Shown: positions 26,516-36,430 of the stretch, in pieces
Layout: every line of letters starts with the position of its first letter
Position numbering within the stretch: position 1 is the first letter of the stretch
Source: Brachypodius melanocephalos
Taxonomy: Eukaryota > Chordata > Aves > Passeriformes > Pycnonotidae
Reading direction: 5' to 3'
DNA: 64,000 nucleotides
Assembly (NCBI GenBank): GCA_013398615.1
Contig: VZSR01000393.1
Location: 384,711-448,710, forward strand
Notes under the pieces: generated by a model
What the model was told of the DNA's origin: nothing
Seen by the model: the letters and a program-made list of their open reading frames with translations, nothing else
Database searches by the model: none
Translations under genes and position numbers: made by a program

Positions 26516-27660
26516 GCAGAAGACCCACTGAGCAGCACCAACAGTGAAATACCCATGCCTGTGCCTGACACCTCTCCACTCATTTCTCCAGTGGTTGAGA
26601 ACTTTAGATCTCCAGAAGACAGCCAGTGCTTCTTGAGAAATCTCACCAAATGCATTTCACTGACCATTGCTACTTCATGGGCTTTGTACCCAGAAGCAAG
26701 AAGGGGCTAAGAAAAAGATTGCTGGGGGTGGGGTAGTAAAAGACAGAGTCCTGACATCCAGTTCCTGCCTAAAGTAAGCAGACATCCACACAGCCAGTGG
26801 CTCCTTGGACTCAAGGAAGGAAAGCTCCAGTCCCAAGAGAGCATCCCATCACTCCAGAGACACAAAGGGATGCTTAGAGAGGAACATGGCCAGGGAAGTG
26901 GCTAGCTGGACACTTCCAGTTGCACTGCCAAGAGCCAGAGAACCTTTCAGGGGGCCTCTGGCAACCAGGTCTGCAGCCCTAGGCACAGCTGGGAGGTTTC
27001 AAGGGAAGAGAAGTCAGTGGTGCTGCTCCTTCTGTGAGGCTAACTCCAGCCACTGCTGTGCAGAGCAGAGCTCAACCCTCCTCCTCCTCTTGCATGTGCT
27101 CCAAGCAATCCCCCGGGCACTTCCAGAGTCTGGCTCTGCTCTTTACACATCTGCAGCTCCAGGTGAAACTGCTGCAAGCCTGCCATGAAGGCAGCTTTCC
27201 ATGCAGGGCTGCGCTGGCACCAGACCCACCACCTGGGTCATTTGCAGGATCTCGTGCAAACCTCCAGGACTTCCACATCACCCAAAATAAAGTGGAAACA
27301 GTGGGGAGGCTGGTTAAAATAAAACAAGCAAGGAAAAACAACAAATCTGTGGCAGCTCCTTCAGACAGGCACTGCTACTGGCCAAGTAACTGGTTTCTGA
27401 AATAGCAGAAATGAGATAGTGTCACAAAACAAGGACCAACCAGCTCCATTTCTCCAGTACCACAGCAGAGGTCTCCAGCATAAGGCCCTGCTGGGAGGTG
27501 CTGAGGTGCTCTGGACAATCCCTCTGCTTCACAGCTGCCCCCAGCACAGCAGCTACTCCCATTTAAAATTTAAGGATGCAACAATGCCGTGGGGATTTAA
27601 AACATGTTATGATTTTTCACAATTAACCCCCGCTTATAGTCCCTGCCTGTGAACTATGCA
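26512..27660. other. Non-coding stretch
   Basis: No exon or repeat recognised. A short AT-rich part near 27560-27630 contains AACATGTTATGATT and CACAATTAACCCC and may be regulatory or ancient repeat flank. Confidence 0.4.
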
Positions 27661-27750
27661 TCATCCCATTTCATCCTCCAGCTGAGGCAAACACTTGGTG
27701 TCTTGCCCAAAGTCAGCGTCAGAGCTGAAACGGATCTTCTGACTTCCAAA
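27661..27750 (-). mobile_element. MIR-type SINE fragment
   Basis: The + strand reads as a diverged reverse complement of a MIR core. It has TCCCATTTCATC, then CAGCTGAGGCAAACACTTGG, TCTTGCCCAAAGTCAGCGTC, AGAGCTGAAACGGATCTTC and TGACTTCC. The order (CCCATTTTA..., GAGGCA..., TTGCCCAAGGTCA, AGAGCTG...) is that of MIR elements, an ancient amniote SINE family. Only the central part is preserved. The match is by eye to remembered family features. Confidence 0.6.
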
Positions 27751-28159
27751 CAAGCTCACGGCGTTAAGCTGCTTTTAACTGTCTCTATGGAAGATGAAAA
27801 ACAGCAAGAAGAAAGGAACTGGGGAAGGAAGTATGTAAGACTAAAAGAGACAAAATTAACAGGAGAAAATTAAAGAGGAAAAATTTAGGCTCTGACATGC
27901 GAAGTAACTGTGTACGAGCACATGTCTGGGTGCTGCAGAAGAAAGGCCAGAGCACCCATTCCTCAAAGCCAGATGCAAGGTGCTGATGCAGCACCCTGGG
28001 GACACGGTGAGCCCTGCCAGCCCCAGTCCCACAGGGCACCTTCATCTCCAGAGCCTGGGCCTGACACTGTCCTGGGCACCTGCTGTCCCTGGCAGCACTG
28101 GGGAGGAATGCCCTGCTCCCGGCCCTGCTCCTCCACGTAGCTGAGCATGAATGACAGTG
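27751..28159. other. Non-coding stretch
   Basis: Unique sequence with no recognised exon, leading into the first CpG-rich patch. Confidence 0.4.
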
Positions 28160-28420
28160 GGCCTGCACTGAGCTGGCGGCCGGGGCGCCTCGCTCCGACA
28201 CCAACAAAGCAGAAGGTTAATTTGAACCTCACAGCCCTGCTGCTGCGCGCTTGTGCCTCCTCCTCACCCTCCCTCCCCGCTCTCCTTTCTGTGCAAAGCC
28301 TGACATCTACAGTTCTGTCTGGCACAGTCAGGGGCTGCGGTGGGAAGCGCACAAGGACACGGGGACGTGGTGGCCGGCCGCCCTCCGCTCCCCGGCCTTC
28401 GCTCACCCATACGGCACAGC
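28160..28420. promoter_or_regulatory. Small CpG-rich patch
   Basis: CpG appears repeatedly (GCTGGCGGCCGGGGCGCC, GCTGCTGCGCGC, GTGGCCGGCCGCCCTCCGC) within about 260 bases after a CpG-poor left flank. It may be an outlying part of the island cluster that begins near 29.9 kb. No exon is recognised. Confidence 0.45.
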
Positions 28421-29939
28421 ACAAAGCAACCTCAGCCCCATCAGGGGACACGCAGCAGGAGCAAAGACCACCCGGCAGTACCGCTCCAGCAGCCACCAGC
28501 ACATTGCTACAGCTCACCCGAGACCAGCTTCCGCGCTGGCACTGACACCCTGCACTGTCCAACACTGGAACCACAGCCCGGCAGTGTCGCCTCCATGGCC
28601 ATTGTGCAGGAACCTCCTGCACCCCAGCACGGCAGAGCCCCTGCTCTGCTTTCCAGGTATCCAAGGGGCTGGGCACCAGCCTCTGCAACAACAGAGGTAC
28701 AGATGAAATGCACCTGAATCCAGAATACCTTCACACTGCAGGAGCAAGGCTGGTCTGCAGACTCTGCAGCTCTCAAATCTGTGCCTCAGACACCAAGTGG
28801 CTCTGTGCACTTCCCCTGCTCAAGCTCCTGATCCAACCTTCAGGCCTGCTGACACGCTTTCTCACCACATGGTACCTCAGCAAACACACCTTGGGGAAGA
28901 AGCCCTGGATTCTGCACCATCTCAAACAACCTGCACTGATGGCAGCTCAGCCAGCTGTACCTCCACACCCTCCTCATCCCCCTTTCTTCACTCAACTCCA
29001 TCATAGCAAGAAGACCAAAACCCTCTGAGCCCACCACCAGACGTCATAGTTCCTCAGGAAACCCAGTGCCCAACCCAGCAGGATCGAGCACATCATTGCC
29101 ACGTTACCGTCAGCAATCCCATTTGCGTGCTGAATTCCGCACCAAGTGTCGGTCTGTTCGCACAAGGCAGCCGATGGCAGCATGGAAGGAGGGTTAAACC
29201 TCCTGCCACCCAACTAAGCCATCCAGCCATTTTGGAGCCAGGCTGCCACCAGCCAGGAAAGCGTGGCTGGAAGCCCAAGGTAAGCCCAAGGCAGGACACA
29301 GGGTACACTGCTGTTGGGACCTGAGGGTTTGGGAATAACTCCCATCTACCCTGCGCAGGGACCCGATGCTTCAGCAGGCACACTTGGGCCATGAAAATAA
29401 ACACTAAGAGCTAACACATTACAGATCCTGCTTTTCCCAGATACCAGGGCAGGTGGAGGACAGGGAAATACCTTATACCAAAGCTGCCACGCACATTGTC
29501 TGCTCCAGCATTACTGCCAAGCTAAGGAACCCACACAGCTCAGCCCTCACCAGATTTAATACCTGAATGCCTGGTTACCACAAGGCCAGCATCCTCATGT
29601 TCAGCAGTAACATGCACCACACAGTCCAGAACACTGTGAAATGTTTGTTTTCCACGGGGAAAAAAGAAAAATACTGCTGGTCCTCTTTGCCTTTTCATAG
29701 CGAGAGGCATGTTTGGCACTTGTGACATAATGAAATTACAATCAACAGCCAAGTGTCTCTCCCAGCAGCAAACTCAAGGGCAAAGCTGGGTGGCCGCAGC
29801 CTGCCAGCAGCACCCGCTATCATCCACTGTCCCTCCACCTCAGCAGGGCCCGGAACACGGTGGCAGCGACCACCAGCTGCGACCTGTGCTGAACTCCCTT
29901 TCCAACATCCCCAACCAAAAAACAATTTCATGTGGGGAC
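28421..29939. other. Non-coding stretch
   Basis: No exon, repeat or RNA gene recognised. It lies between the small CpG patch at 28.2 kb and the main island cluster. Confidence 0.4.
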
Positions 29940-31328
29940 AAACTTGGCCTGCGCTGGCAGCCACCTCTGACACGCACAATACACACCTGGCGCCGGTACC
30001 CGCGCACAGCCAGCGTTGCTGTGGCGACGAGCACCCACCTCCCGCACCGACAGATGGACACGTCTGTCCAGCACAGCCAGCAAGGGAGAGCTGGGAGCTC
30101 TGGGTTCTTGCCGGCGCGAGACCCCAGCAAGACCCGCAGCATCTCCGAGGGGAATGAGGAAGGTGGGGTGGCCAGGGCTGGTGGGATCCCCAACCCAGCG
30201 GCAGGACCGCTGCCAGCAACAAGGGAAACCCGACTCATCCACCCTGTTTTGTTGTTGGCTTTTTTTTTTTAAACTAGCTGGAATTTATCTATTTCTCCAA
30301 TCCCTGCCTACACACAAACCCATCCTCGGGAGCAAACAAAAATGCCTGAATCGCAGATCAGAGACAAAGCAGAAGGCGAGCGGGCGGCCTGCTCCCGCTG
30401 CCCTCACCTCACCCCTCGGCGCAAGGCAGTTATATTTAGGTACCGCCACGGTCTGCGGTGCCGCGGCCCCCTCGGGCACGGCGCAGAATGCAGATTTTCC
30501 AGACAACAGACCACAACAGCTCCGTCAAAACCATTAGAGGCTGCGGCGCCCAGGCCTGCGCACAGATGTTTTGATTCCCACTCTCCTGCCACGACAGCCC
30601 TCGACAGCCCCATCACTGCCGCCATGCGCCGGACAGCCAGCCTGAATTTTGGCTGTCGAGGAGGGAGGGAGGAGAGAAGGGCAGCCCTGCTCCCCAGAGG
30701 GGAGCTCCTGTCTCCACTCTCCCCCTGCATCTCTCTAGGGATGAATAGCCTCCCCCAGGGCTCCCAGACAGCGTGCGGGATGACCCACCCTTAGGGAACA
30801 GGAGCAGAGCACAGCGGGGACAGCCCCCACAGGCACCTGCTGTGGCCCCGGGGGCCTCTCCCAGGCCAAAGGCCCCACAGTTATCAGCTGCAAGAGCCTG
30901 CGAGCGGCACAGGGGTCCGGCACGTGCTGGGCTGGAGGGACCTGTCAGGACCCGGCTTTGTTCACAGACTTCTGCCAGCCAGACACATCCGCTGGTACAC
31001 GGCCTCCAAAGCCGCACAAAGGCCAAACCTTGGCCGCGCTCCGACGAAGGGATGCAGGAGCTGTGAAACACTCAGCCTCTCCCAAGCCTGTCTCTCCGGG
31101 ATCGATCTCTGCGGCACAAACACACCTCCAGCCCCGGCAGGGCCGGCGCGCGCCGCCAGCACCCACAGAAGATGGTTGCCGAAAACTCTCCCACCGCAGA
31201 CGAGAAAGCAACACTGGCAGGGAAACACACCCACGAGGGATCGAGCCCCCGCAGAACAAAACAGCATGTGAATAAAGTTGATGTAAAAGCCCAGTAGTCC
31301 TTCTTCTGCTTCTCCATGCAGCATTTTT

Positions 31329-31346
31329 TTTATTATTATTATTACT
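31329..31346. repeat. (TTA)n microsatellite
   Basis: About six uninterrupted TTA units following a run of eight T, then a degenerate continuation (CTACCGCTATTACTGTTATT). Confidence 0.85.
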
Positions 31347-32222
31347 ACCGCTATTACTGTTATTTTGGAGAGCAGAAGGAGGTGTTAACAGGGAAGCTGA
31401 CGCAGCCAGCTGTGTGTCCATCAGTCTGGGATTCAGCAATTCCTACCGAAGCCGTTCAACCACTGGCCAGGCCCAAAGCAAATCCGCCGCTCCTGGCCTC
31501 TGGCACGACACCGACAGCAACCGGGGCGGGGGTCACCGCGGAGAGATGAAAGAGGGACACACGCCTCCGCTTTTGTCAGAGCAGCCACCGCCAGGCCCCG
31601 GTGTGACAGCGACCACGACAAGGCCAGGCGACGGTACCAGGCACACAGGGCCGCCCGCACTGCCCCGGCCTGCCAAGCAGCACCTCGGCTCGGTCCTGTG
31701 GGAACAAAAGGCAGCGGCAGGGTGGGAGGGAGGGTCCGGAGGCTCTGCAGCAAAGGACCAGTGCTGCTGCGGCCGGCACCGCTGCACGGGAGAGGGGCTG
31801 GAGCCAACTTCCTGCTGCCCTCTGTTCCCAGAATGACCGCGTTAAAAAGAAAAGAGGACGAGAAAAAAAATACAAATACAGCAAAGCAACTTCTGGGGCC
31901 AGATACAGAATTTCGCTCCCCTCTAATGTGCCTTTTCTTTGCTTTTGTTCCAGTCGAAGGCAGCCTGCGGAGCGGGACCGGGCAGGAGGCAGCTCAGGCA
32001 GCCGCACAGGGGAAAGCCCTCGACCGGCGGCAGAGCAGAAGCCTGGCGAGCCCTGGGCCTGGCCGCAGGGCCGGCGCTTCCCGGCGGTGTGGAGCCCAGC
32101 GTGATCCTGCTCTCGGGGGCCTGGGACACCCCCTCGCCCCCCTCCCGGCTGCTCCTCGGCCCCCGCTGCTGTGGCAGCCGAAAAGCCACGCTCCGTCTTC
32201 GCTCACTGCCGGACCAGACAGT

Positions 32223-32262
32223 GCTCCCTAATGAGGGAGCATTACAATCAGCTTGTAATGCT
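32223..32262. repeat. Two overlapping perfect inverted repeats
   Basis: The first is GCTCCCT, loop AATG, AGGGAGC (32223-32240). The second is AGCATTACAA, loop TCAGC, TTGTAATGCT (32238-32262). They share the AGC at 32238-32240, so pairing one arm competes with the other. Both stems are perfect (7 and 10 base pairs). A further TTTTTAATGCTG follows at 32266-32277, repeating the AATGCTG motif. The cluster lies in the CpG-rich promoter region yet is locally AT-rich, which suggests selection rather than composition. Confidence 0.8.
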
Positions 32263-32412
32263 GAATTTTTAATGCTGCCGAGGGCTCTGTTACATAATAA
32301 AGGGGGGAACGGGAGCAGAGGGCGGCCGGTGGGGCAGCCCGATCCCCCCAGCCACGCAGGCGGTGGCCCCGGCCCAGCGGGCGCCCCTCGCACCCCCTGA
32401 CCCGCCGCTTAC

Positions 32413-32449
32413 CGCCAGCGCCGCAGGACAGGGCGCGCACGACGCCCAT
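32413..32449 (-). other. Possible first coding exon of a leftward gene
   Basis: On the - strand an ATG at 32449 opens a short frame, MGVVRALSCGAG, that reaches a splice-donor match (GGCG followed by GTAAGC) after 37 bases. The start context has G at +4 but C at -3, so it is weak. The position in the CpG island and the leftward direction inferred from base skew are consistent with a first exon, but I do not recognise the peptide and a start plus donor this close can occur by chance. The same frame, unspliced, stays open from 32614 to 32228. Confidence 0.2.
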
Positions 32450-32575
32450 CGGAGCTCCTGCCCTGCCGGGAGGGTTGCACAAACTTTCCTCAAGTGCGTG
32501 GAGGGGTGATGCCAAAACGCTGGCTCCGCACTCTGCCGCGGCTCGGCCGGGAAATGATTTAAAAGCAAAGTTCAC

Positions 32576-32596
32576 GAGCATGTTAACGGCATGCTC
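32576..32596. repeat. Inverted repeat with 7-bp arms
   Basis: GAGCATG and CATGCTC flank a TTAACGG spacer. The pairing can extend through ACGAGCATG against CATGCTCTCGT with a two-base bulge. It is the third palindromic element within 375 bases of the island. Confidence 0.7.
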
Positions 32597-32660
32597 TCGT
32601 ATGTCCCCGCACACACGGGCTGCGCTGCGCCGCTCAGTAATACCCTAAGACTGTAAATCT

Positions 32661-33115
32661 ATAACCACTGCAATGATTTAGTGATTAAAAACATGATAAC
32701 ATATTGTGTAACTGCAAACCACAGAATCCCTGCCAACTCTCCTCCGAGATACAGGAACAAAAATACAGAAAATGTGTTGCTCGCAGCGGTCTTCCTAAAC
32801 TCGATGGAAAGATTTTAATAATAATAATGCAAAAAACCTCAAAAAAACAAACCCCCAAAACAAAAACCCAACCCAGACATCAGGAAAAGCTGGATATAAA
32901 GCAAGGCTAGGAAAAAAAATATTTAAAAGATGGAATTTTAAATACGGATCTTGCTCTAACAAATTACAATCTAAACATGCCTCGCTTTTTTCTCTTTTTA
33001 AGTTTGTCGTAACTGGAATAACTGGTCTTGTGTGATGTCTTGCATATTCAAAGTGCTTTGTAATAGGATACGGAGACCAAACCTTATTTGCCTAAACTCA
33101 ATGGGTTTTATTTTT
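32661..33115. promoter_or_regulatory. AT-rich unique block between CpG islands
   Basis: The sequence drops abruptly from CpG-rich to AT-rich and unique. It includes AATGATTTAGTGATTAAAAAC near 32672 and, after an A-rich patch (32830-32940), GGAATAACTGGTCTTG and ATTTGCCTAAACTCAATGGG (33085-33104). This composition inside a promoter region often marks conserved regulatory DNA, but no comparison could be run. Confidence 0.35.
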
Positions 33116-33159
33116 TCCCCTCTCTCCCCCCCCATTTCTTTTCCTTTTATTTTCCCTCC

Positions 33160-33173
33160 TCCCCCCCCCCCCC
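33160..33173. repeat. Poly(C) tract at gap edge
   Basis: A run of 14 C followed by TTT immediately precedes the run of N. Such tracts commonly stop sequencing, which explains why the assembly breaks here. Confidence 0.85.
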
Positions 33174-33176
33174 TTT

Positions 33177-33276
33177 NNNNNNNNNNNNNNNNNNNNNNNN
33201 NNNNNNNNNNNNNNNNNNNNNNNNNNNNNNNNNNNNNNNNNNNNNNNNNNNNNNNNNNNNNNNNNNNNNNNNNNNN
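33177..33276. other. Assembly gap of 100 N
   Basis: Exactly 100 N is the conventional filler for a gap of unknown length. The gap sits between a C/T-rich tract and the densest CpG in the window, so GC-rich promoter or first-exon sequence may be missing. Frames drawn across it are not meaningful. Confidence 0.98.
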
Positions 33277-33450
33277 AACCGCTGGGAAAGTTGCGTCCGG
33301 CAGCGAGCGCAACTTTGCGCGCCGGCCTTGCCGCCGCCGCCCGCAGCATCCCCGCGGCGCGGCCCGGCCCCGTTCAAACTTGGCGGCCGCCGCTCCGAGC
33401 GGGCCGGCGGATCAATGCGGCCGCGGCCAGCCGCGCTGGGAGCCGGGCTA
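33277..33450. promoter_or_regulatory. CpG island core right of the gap
   Basis: About 30 CpG dinucleotides occur in some 170 bases, the highest density in the window, with runs such as GCCGCCGCCGCCCGC and CCGCGGCGCGGCCCGG. It is the most likely site of transcription initiation. No TATA element is seen nearby. Skew to the right favours a rightward transcript from here, and skew to the left of 32 kb favours a leftward one. No recognisable coding sequence. Confidence 0.6.
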
Positions 33451-33636
33451 CAGGTTTCACCAGCCATCGCTGGCAACAGCTTTGTCATTTTCTAAAAATA
33501 AGAAGCTAAAAGTTATTGTAGAAGAAGGGGCTTTTTTTGTCCCCCGCACAATGTGCCTTTTGTGAGTTTAATGCCATTCTGGGGCTCTGTATAGCCCCGG
33601 ACAATGGGGAACTCCAGGAGGCGGCTGTGCCTCTGC
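33451..33636. promoter_or_regulatory. Unique promoter-proximal block
   Basis: Moderate-GC unique sequence directly following the island, including GCACAATGTGCCTTTTGTG (33546-33564), GCCATTCTGGGGCTC and GGACAATGGGG. ACAATG cores resemble SOX sites. It may be 5' untranslated sequence or a promoter-proximal element of a rightward unit, but I do not recognise a gene. Confidence 0.3.
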
Positions 33637-33713
33637 CTTTTTTCTTTCTTGCTTTCTCTTTTCTTCCCCCCAACCCCCTCCTCTTTTTTCCCCCTTTTTT
33701 CTTTTTTTTTTTC

Positions 33714-33751
<38 letters not shown>
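33637..33751. repeat. Long polypyrimidine tract
   Basis: About 115 bases of almost pure C and T ending in 31 T, followed by AG and GAGAGG. Read on the + strand this resembles an exaggerated 3' splice site at 33753, but no exon is recognised after it. Mirror-like polypyrimidine tracts can also form triplex DNA. Confidence 0.85.
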
Positions 33752-33753
<2 letters not shown>

Positions 33754-34098
33754 GAGAGGATGCAGCATTCCTCTAGTCCCACCAGAACCTCTGCTTTGAT
33801 TAAATAAATATTTCTCTAGCTTAACGGTAACGTTTTTCACTTCCTGCTCGGGTCCATGTCCGATTATTATTTAAAATTTTTATTTCCAGGAGCTTGTCCC
33901 TCCCCATTCCAGCCCTAGTGAGAAATGTAGATAATCGCCGGGAACATGGGATTTGAATTTTGGGAGGAGGTGAACCAGTAAAGAACCTCTATCCGGGCTT
34001 CAGGAATATGGTTTTTTTTCATCTTTCTATAAGAGGCTATTTTTATTATTAGCAGAAATGCATCTAAATTAAATCATGTCTTGAAAATCTAAAGAAGC
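33752..34098. promoter_or_regulatory. AT-rich unique block
   Basis: Unique sequence with TTTGATTAAATAAATATTTC and GTCCGATTATTATTTAAAAT, plus GAGAAATGTAGATAATCGCC. It may be regulatory or untranslated sequence, with no direct proof. Confidence 0.3.
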
Positions 34099-34199
34099 TT
34101 TTTTTACCTTTTTTTTTTTCTTATTTTTAACCTTTTTCTTTCTTTTTTTTTTTTTTTTTTTTGTGTTTTGGTGGGGTTTTCTTGATTTTTTTTTTTTTA
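34099..34199. repeat. T-rich simple sequence
   Basis: Several runs of 8 to 20 T separated by short interruptions. Low-complexity, no coding meaning. Confidence 0.85.
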
Positions 34200-34750
34200 A
34201 ATTTTCATCATAATTCAAATAATTATCTTCCCGGTTTGTTTCATAGCTCTGAACAAGGAATGCAGTTGCGGTCAGTTTTTCCATTTGGGAGAACCTTAAT
34301 GTACATGTATTTTATACTGCAAGGTAATAAACTGCATGTTTGTTAGTACCTATTATAATGAAATGTCTTGAGCTTTTCCTATTTCTTAACGTGGGGGTTG
34401 ACATTTGGAATTTTGACAAGTCCCTTTAAGTGGGATGGGGGGGAAGGAAGAGGACGGGTAATGAGGAATTTGCCTGTACTGTTGATGCATTGCTGGAAGT
34501 GTCTTGTGTTTGGGAGAAAGTCGCAGGTTTTAAGGCTCAGGGTTCGATAGGTGCCACGGTTCTGTGGATGTTGTACCTGCAGCCCTGGTGTGCCCAGTGA
34601 CCCAGGCACGCTGGGTGCGAGTCCTGGCGGTCGGATTGACTCCAGAGGGGGATCAGTTTGCATTTAAAAGCTGCCCTTAAAAATCTGTCGGTCCCTGCTT
34701 GATACATGTCTGTCTGGTTTTAGGGAAAAAATTGCTAATGTACTCATCTT
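34200..34750. other. Non-coding stretch with G and T excess
   Basis: The + strand here is clearly skewed to G and T: 34501-34560 has 22 G, 18 T, 11 A and 9 C. This is the reverse of the left half. No exon recognised. Confidence 0.45.
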
Positions 34751-34919
34751 AAAAAAAAAAACAAAAAAACCCCCTCCCAAAACCCCAGAAAACAAGACCA
34801 AAAAACTCTCACCAAAACAAAACCAAAAAAAAATCTGAACCTAAAAAAAAAAAAACCAAACCCCAAGCAAATAATTAAAAAAACAAAAACCCCAAAAACC
34901 AACCAAGCCCCAAACCATG
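34751..34919. repeat. A/C-rich low-complexity tract
   Basis: About 170 bases made almost only of A and C runs (AAAAAACAAAAACCCC-like units) with no exact period. It resembles A/C-rich simple sequence that I associate with songbird assemblies. Confidence 0.8.
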
Positions 34920-35418
34920 GTGCCCTGTGGGAATCAGAAGTTTTCGGGGCTGCTTGGTGCACTGCCTGGGAAGGTGGATGTAATTTGTAGCTGTTGTTCT
35001 TGCTGAATGTGAACTAAACGTGGGATGAGGAAGAAGTTGAGGCGAGAATAAAGTAACCCTTGTCTTTAGCACTTGGGATAACTTGGAAAAGTGCCTCTTT
35101 TCCCCTGAGGCTGTGGATCTGGTGGCCCGGGCTGCGGGTGCTGCCTGTGGCCACACTTTTTGCAGAGCAAGGCAAAAGGAAATGTGTGGGGAAGTTGGGG
35201 AGCAAACGAGTGCCTGTGGATGCTCCAGAAATAGGCACCTCCACAGGGACGTGTGCGGGCGCGGGCTGAAGCCATGGATATTGTCTCTGCGCTTCCATCG
35301 TGAATTCGAGCTGTGTGCCGCTGTCCTCTAATTTCCCATGACAACATATGGATCCCATAAAGGCAAACATGCCGAAGTGCATCTGTCTGGGTAGTTAACA
35401 CAAACCAAACATCCCCTG
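34920..35418. other. Non-coding stretch
   Basis: No exon or repeat recognised. G exceeds C in the sampled line 35101-35160. Confidence 0.4.
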
Positions 35419-35660
35419 CTCGGAGATCCCGCTGCTCCTCTGGCCGTGCTGCGCGGAGCCCTCCTGCGACAGCCCCTCGGTGCTCCGGCTTTCTTCTCCG
35501 TCACGCTCCCGGGACGAGCCCGAGTGCCCCGAGAGGGAGGAGGGCAGCAGGCGCCGGGTCAGAGGAGCGGAGGGGTTAAGCGGGGAGAGGGGCGTGCGCC
35601 CTGCGGCCCCCCACCCTCCTGGGAGCTGGTCCAGCCCGAGCAGGCTCTGCCCCGGGGTCA
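35419..35660. promoter_or_regulatory. CpG-rich patch
   Basis: Frequent CpG over about 240 bases, including CTGCGCGGAGCCC, CTCCCGGGACGAGCCCGAG and GGCGTGCGCCCTGCGG. It may be a secondary promoter or enhancer island of the central cluster. Open frames here occur on both strands without recognisable products. Confidence 0.5.
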
Positions 35661-35930
35661 AGTCCTAGGACATCTTTCCCTCCCCTCCTGGCAAGGCAGG
35701 AGCTCGGGCTGGGAAGGGAAACAGCAGATGAGCAAGAGAGCAGAGGTTTACCCCTCATCCTGGACACAGACGTCTGGAGGCTGGGGAATGAGAGAGTTCC
35801 CAGTTTTCCAGGTTGCAAAAAGAGGTGATGAGGGGAGGCTGTGTGTGAAAAGAAGGGAAGAACAAGTGACGGCCGCAGGACCAGCGGATAAACCACAACG
35901 CAAACACCGAAACGCAGCCAAGGAATTAAG
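35661..35930. other. Non-coding stretch
   Basis: No exon, repeat or RNA gene recognised. Confidence 0.35.
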
Positions 35931-36430
35931 GGATAATTCGTACAGAAATTGTTAGGTATGATTACATGTATGTGCACGTGTCTGTCCTCTAAAAAATTTA
36001 CTTCCCGTAAGATTTCTTTGTTCTAAGCAAAAAGACAATCTGGTTGCTAAAATATAAAAAGGGGCTTCCCTTACTTTAATTAGAAATTTTGATACAGCCT
36101 CATCTGCAATTGTGTGGGTGCCTCATTTCTATATGTGTATCTCTGCATACGCATAGATGGGATTTTGGGTTCAAACAGCTTTTAATGTGCTTAGCAGAAA
36201 GAAGCTCTTAGTATCAGATCTGCAGGGAAAATAAGACTGATTTTTCCCATAGGAAACTTGCTAAAGACACAGCTGAATTATTAGATTAACCCATTTTTTT
36301 GTCTCATGGCATATCTGATGTATTTGCGCAAAGATTTGTATCATTTCATTTCTATGTTATTTTGAACAGACGGAATGAATAGCGGCTCTTTAAAGGGAAG
36401 TTATTATTTGTAGAAATGTACACAAATTAA
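35931..36430. promoter_or_regulatory. AT-rich block with a TATA-box match
   Basis: Unique AT-rich sequence. TATAAAAA at 36053-36060 followed by GGGGC is a good TATA-box match that would place a rightward start near 36085. Homeodomain cores (CTTTAATTAGAAAT near 36073, TTATTAGATTAACCC near 36277) lie around it. No transcript evidence is available, and an AT-rich block will contain TATA-like strings by chance. Confidence 0.3.

Larger units (their letters stand above)
29940..32660. promoter_or_regulatory. CpG island cluster, probable promoter region (left part)
   Basis: CpG dinucleotides are frequent over about 2.7 kb, with dense patches near 29980-30130, 30370-30560, 30900-31260, 31440-31830 and 31960-32480, in contrast to the CpG-poor left flank. 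Base skew reverses just to the right of this block, which fits a promoter that drives a leftward unit from here and a rightward unit from beyond 33 kb. It contains a possible - strand first exon (32413-32449) and two overlapping inverted repeats (32223-32262). A (TTA)n run sits at 31329-31346. No known protein is recognised in any frame. CpG islands mark most housekeeping and developmental gene promoters in birds; the gene identity is unknown. Confidence 0.6.

Noticed and set aside
26405..26710. Frame with a poly-phenylalanine stretch
   Set aside because: It is caused by the 29-base poly(T) tract at 26483.
27963..28691. 242-codon - strand frame near the first CpG patch
   Set aside because: It is on the strand favoured by skew, but the sequence shows no known family and + strand frames overlap it fully.
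33032..33565. Open frames crossing the run of N
   Set aside because: They are artefacts of unknown bases being read as sense codons; the gap length is unknown, so the frame across it has no meaning.
33537..33776. Phenylalanine-rich hydrophobic frame that looks like a membrane protein
   Set aside because: It is the translation of a T-rich simple tract, not a transmembrane segment.
34540..34565. GGTTCGATAGG resembling a tRNA T-loop
   Set aside because: No cloverleaf can be drawn around it and no A-box-like element lies at the right distance.
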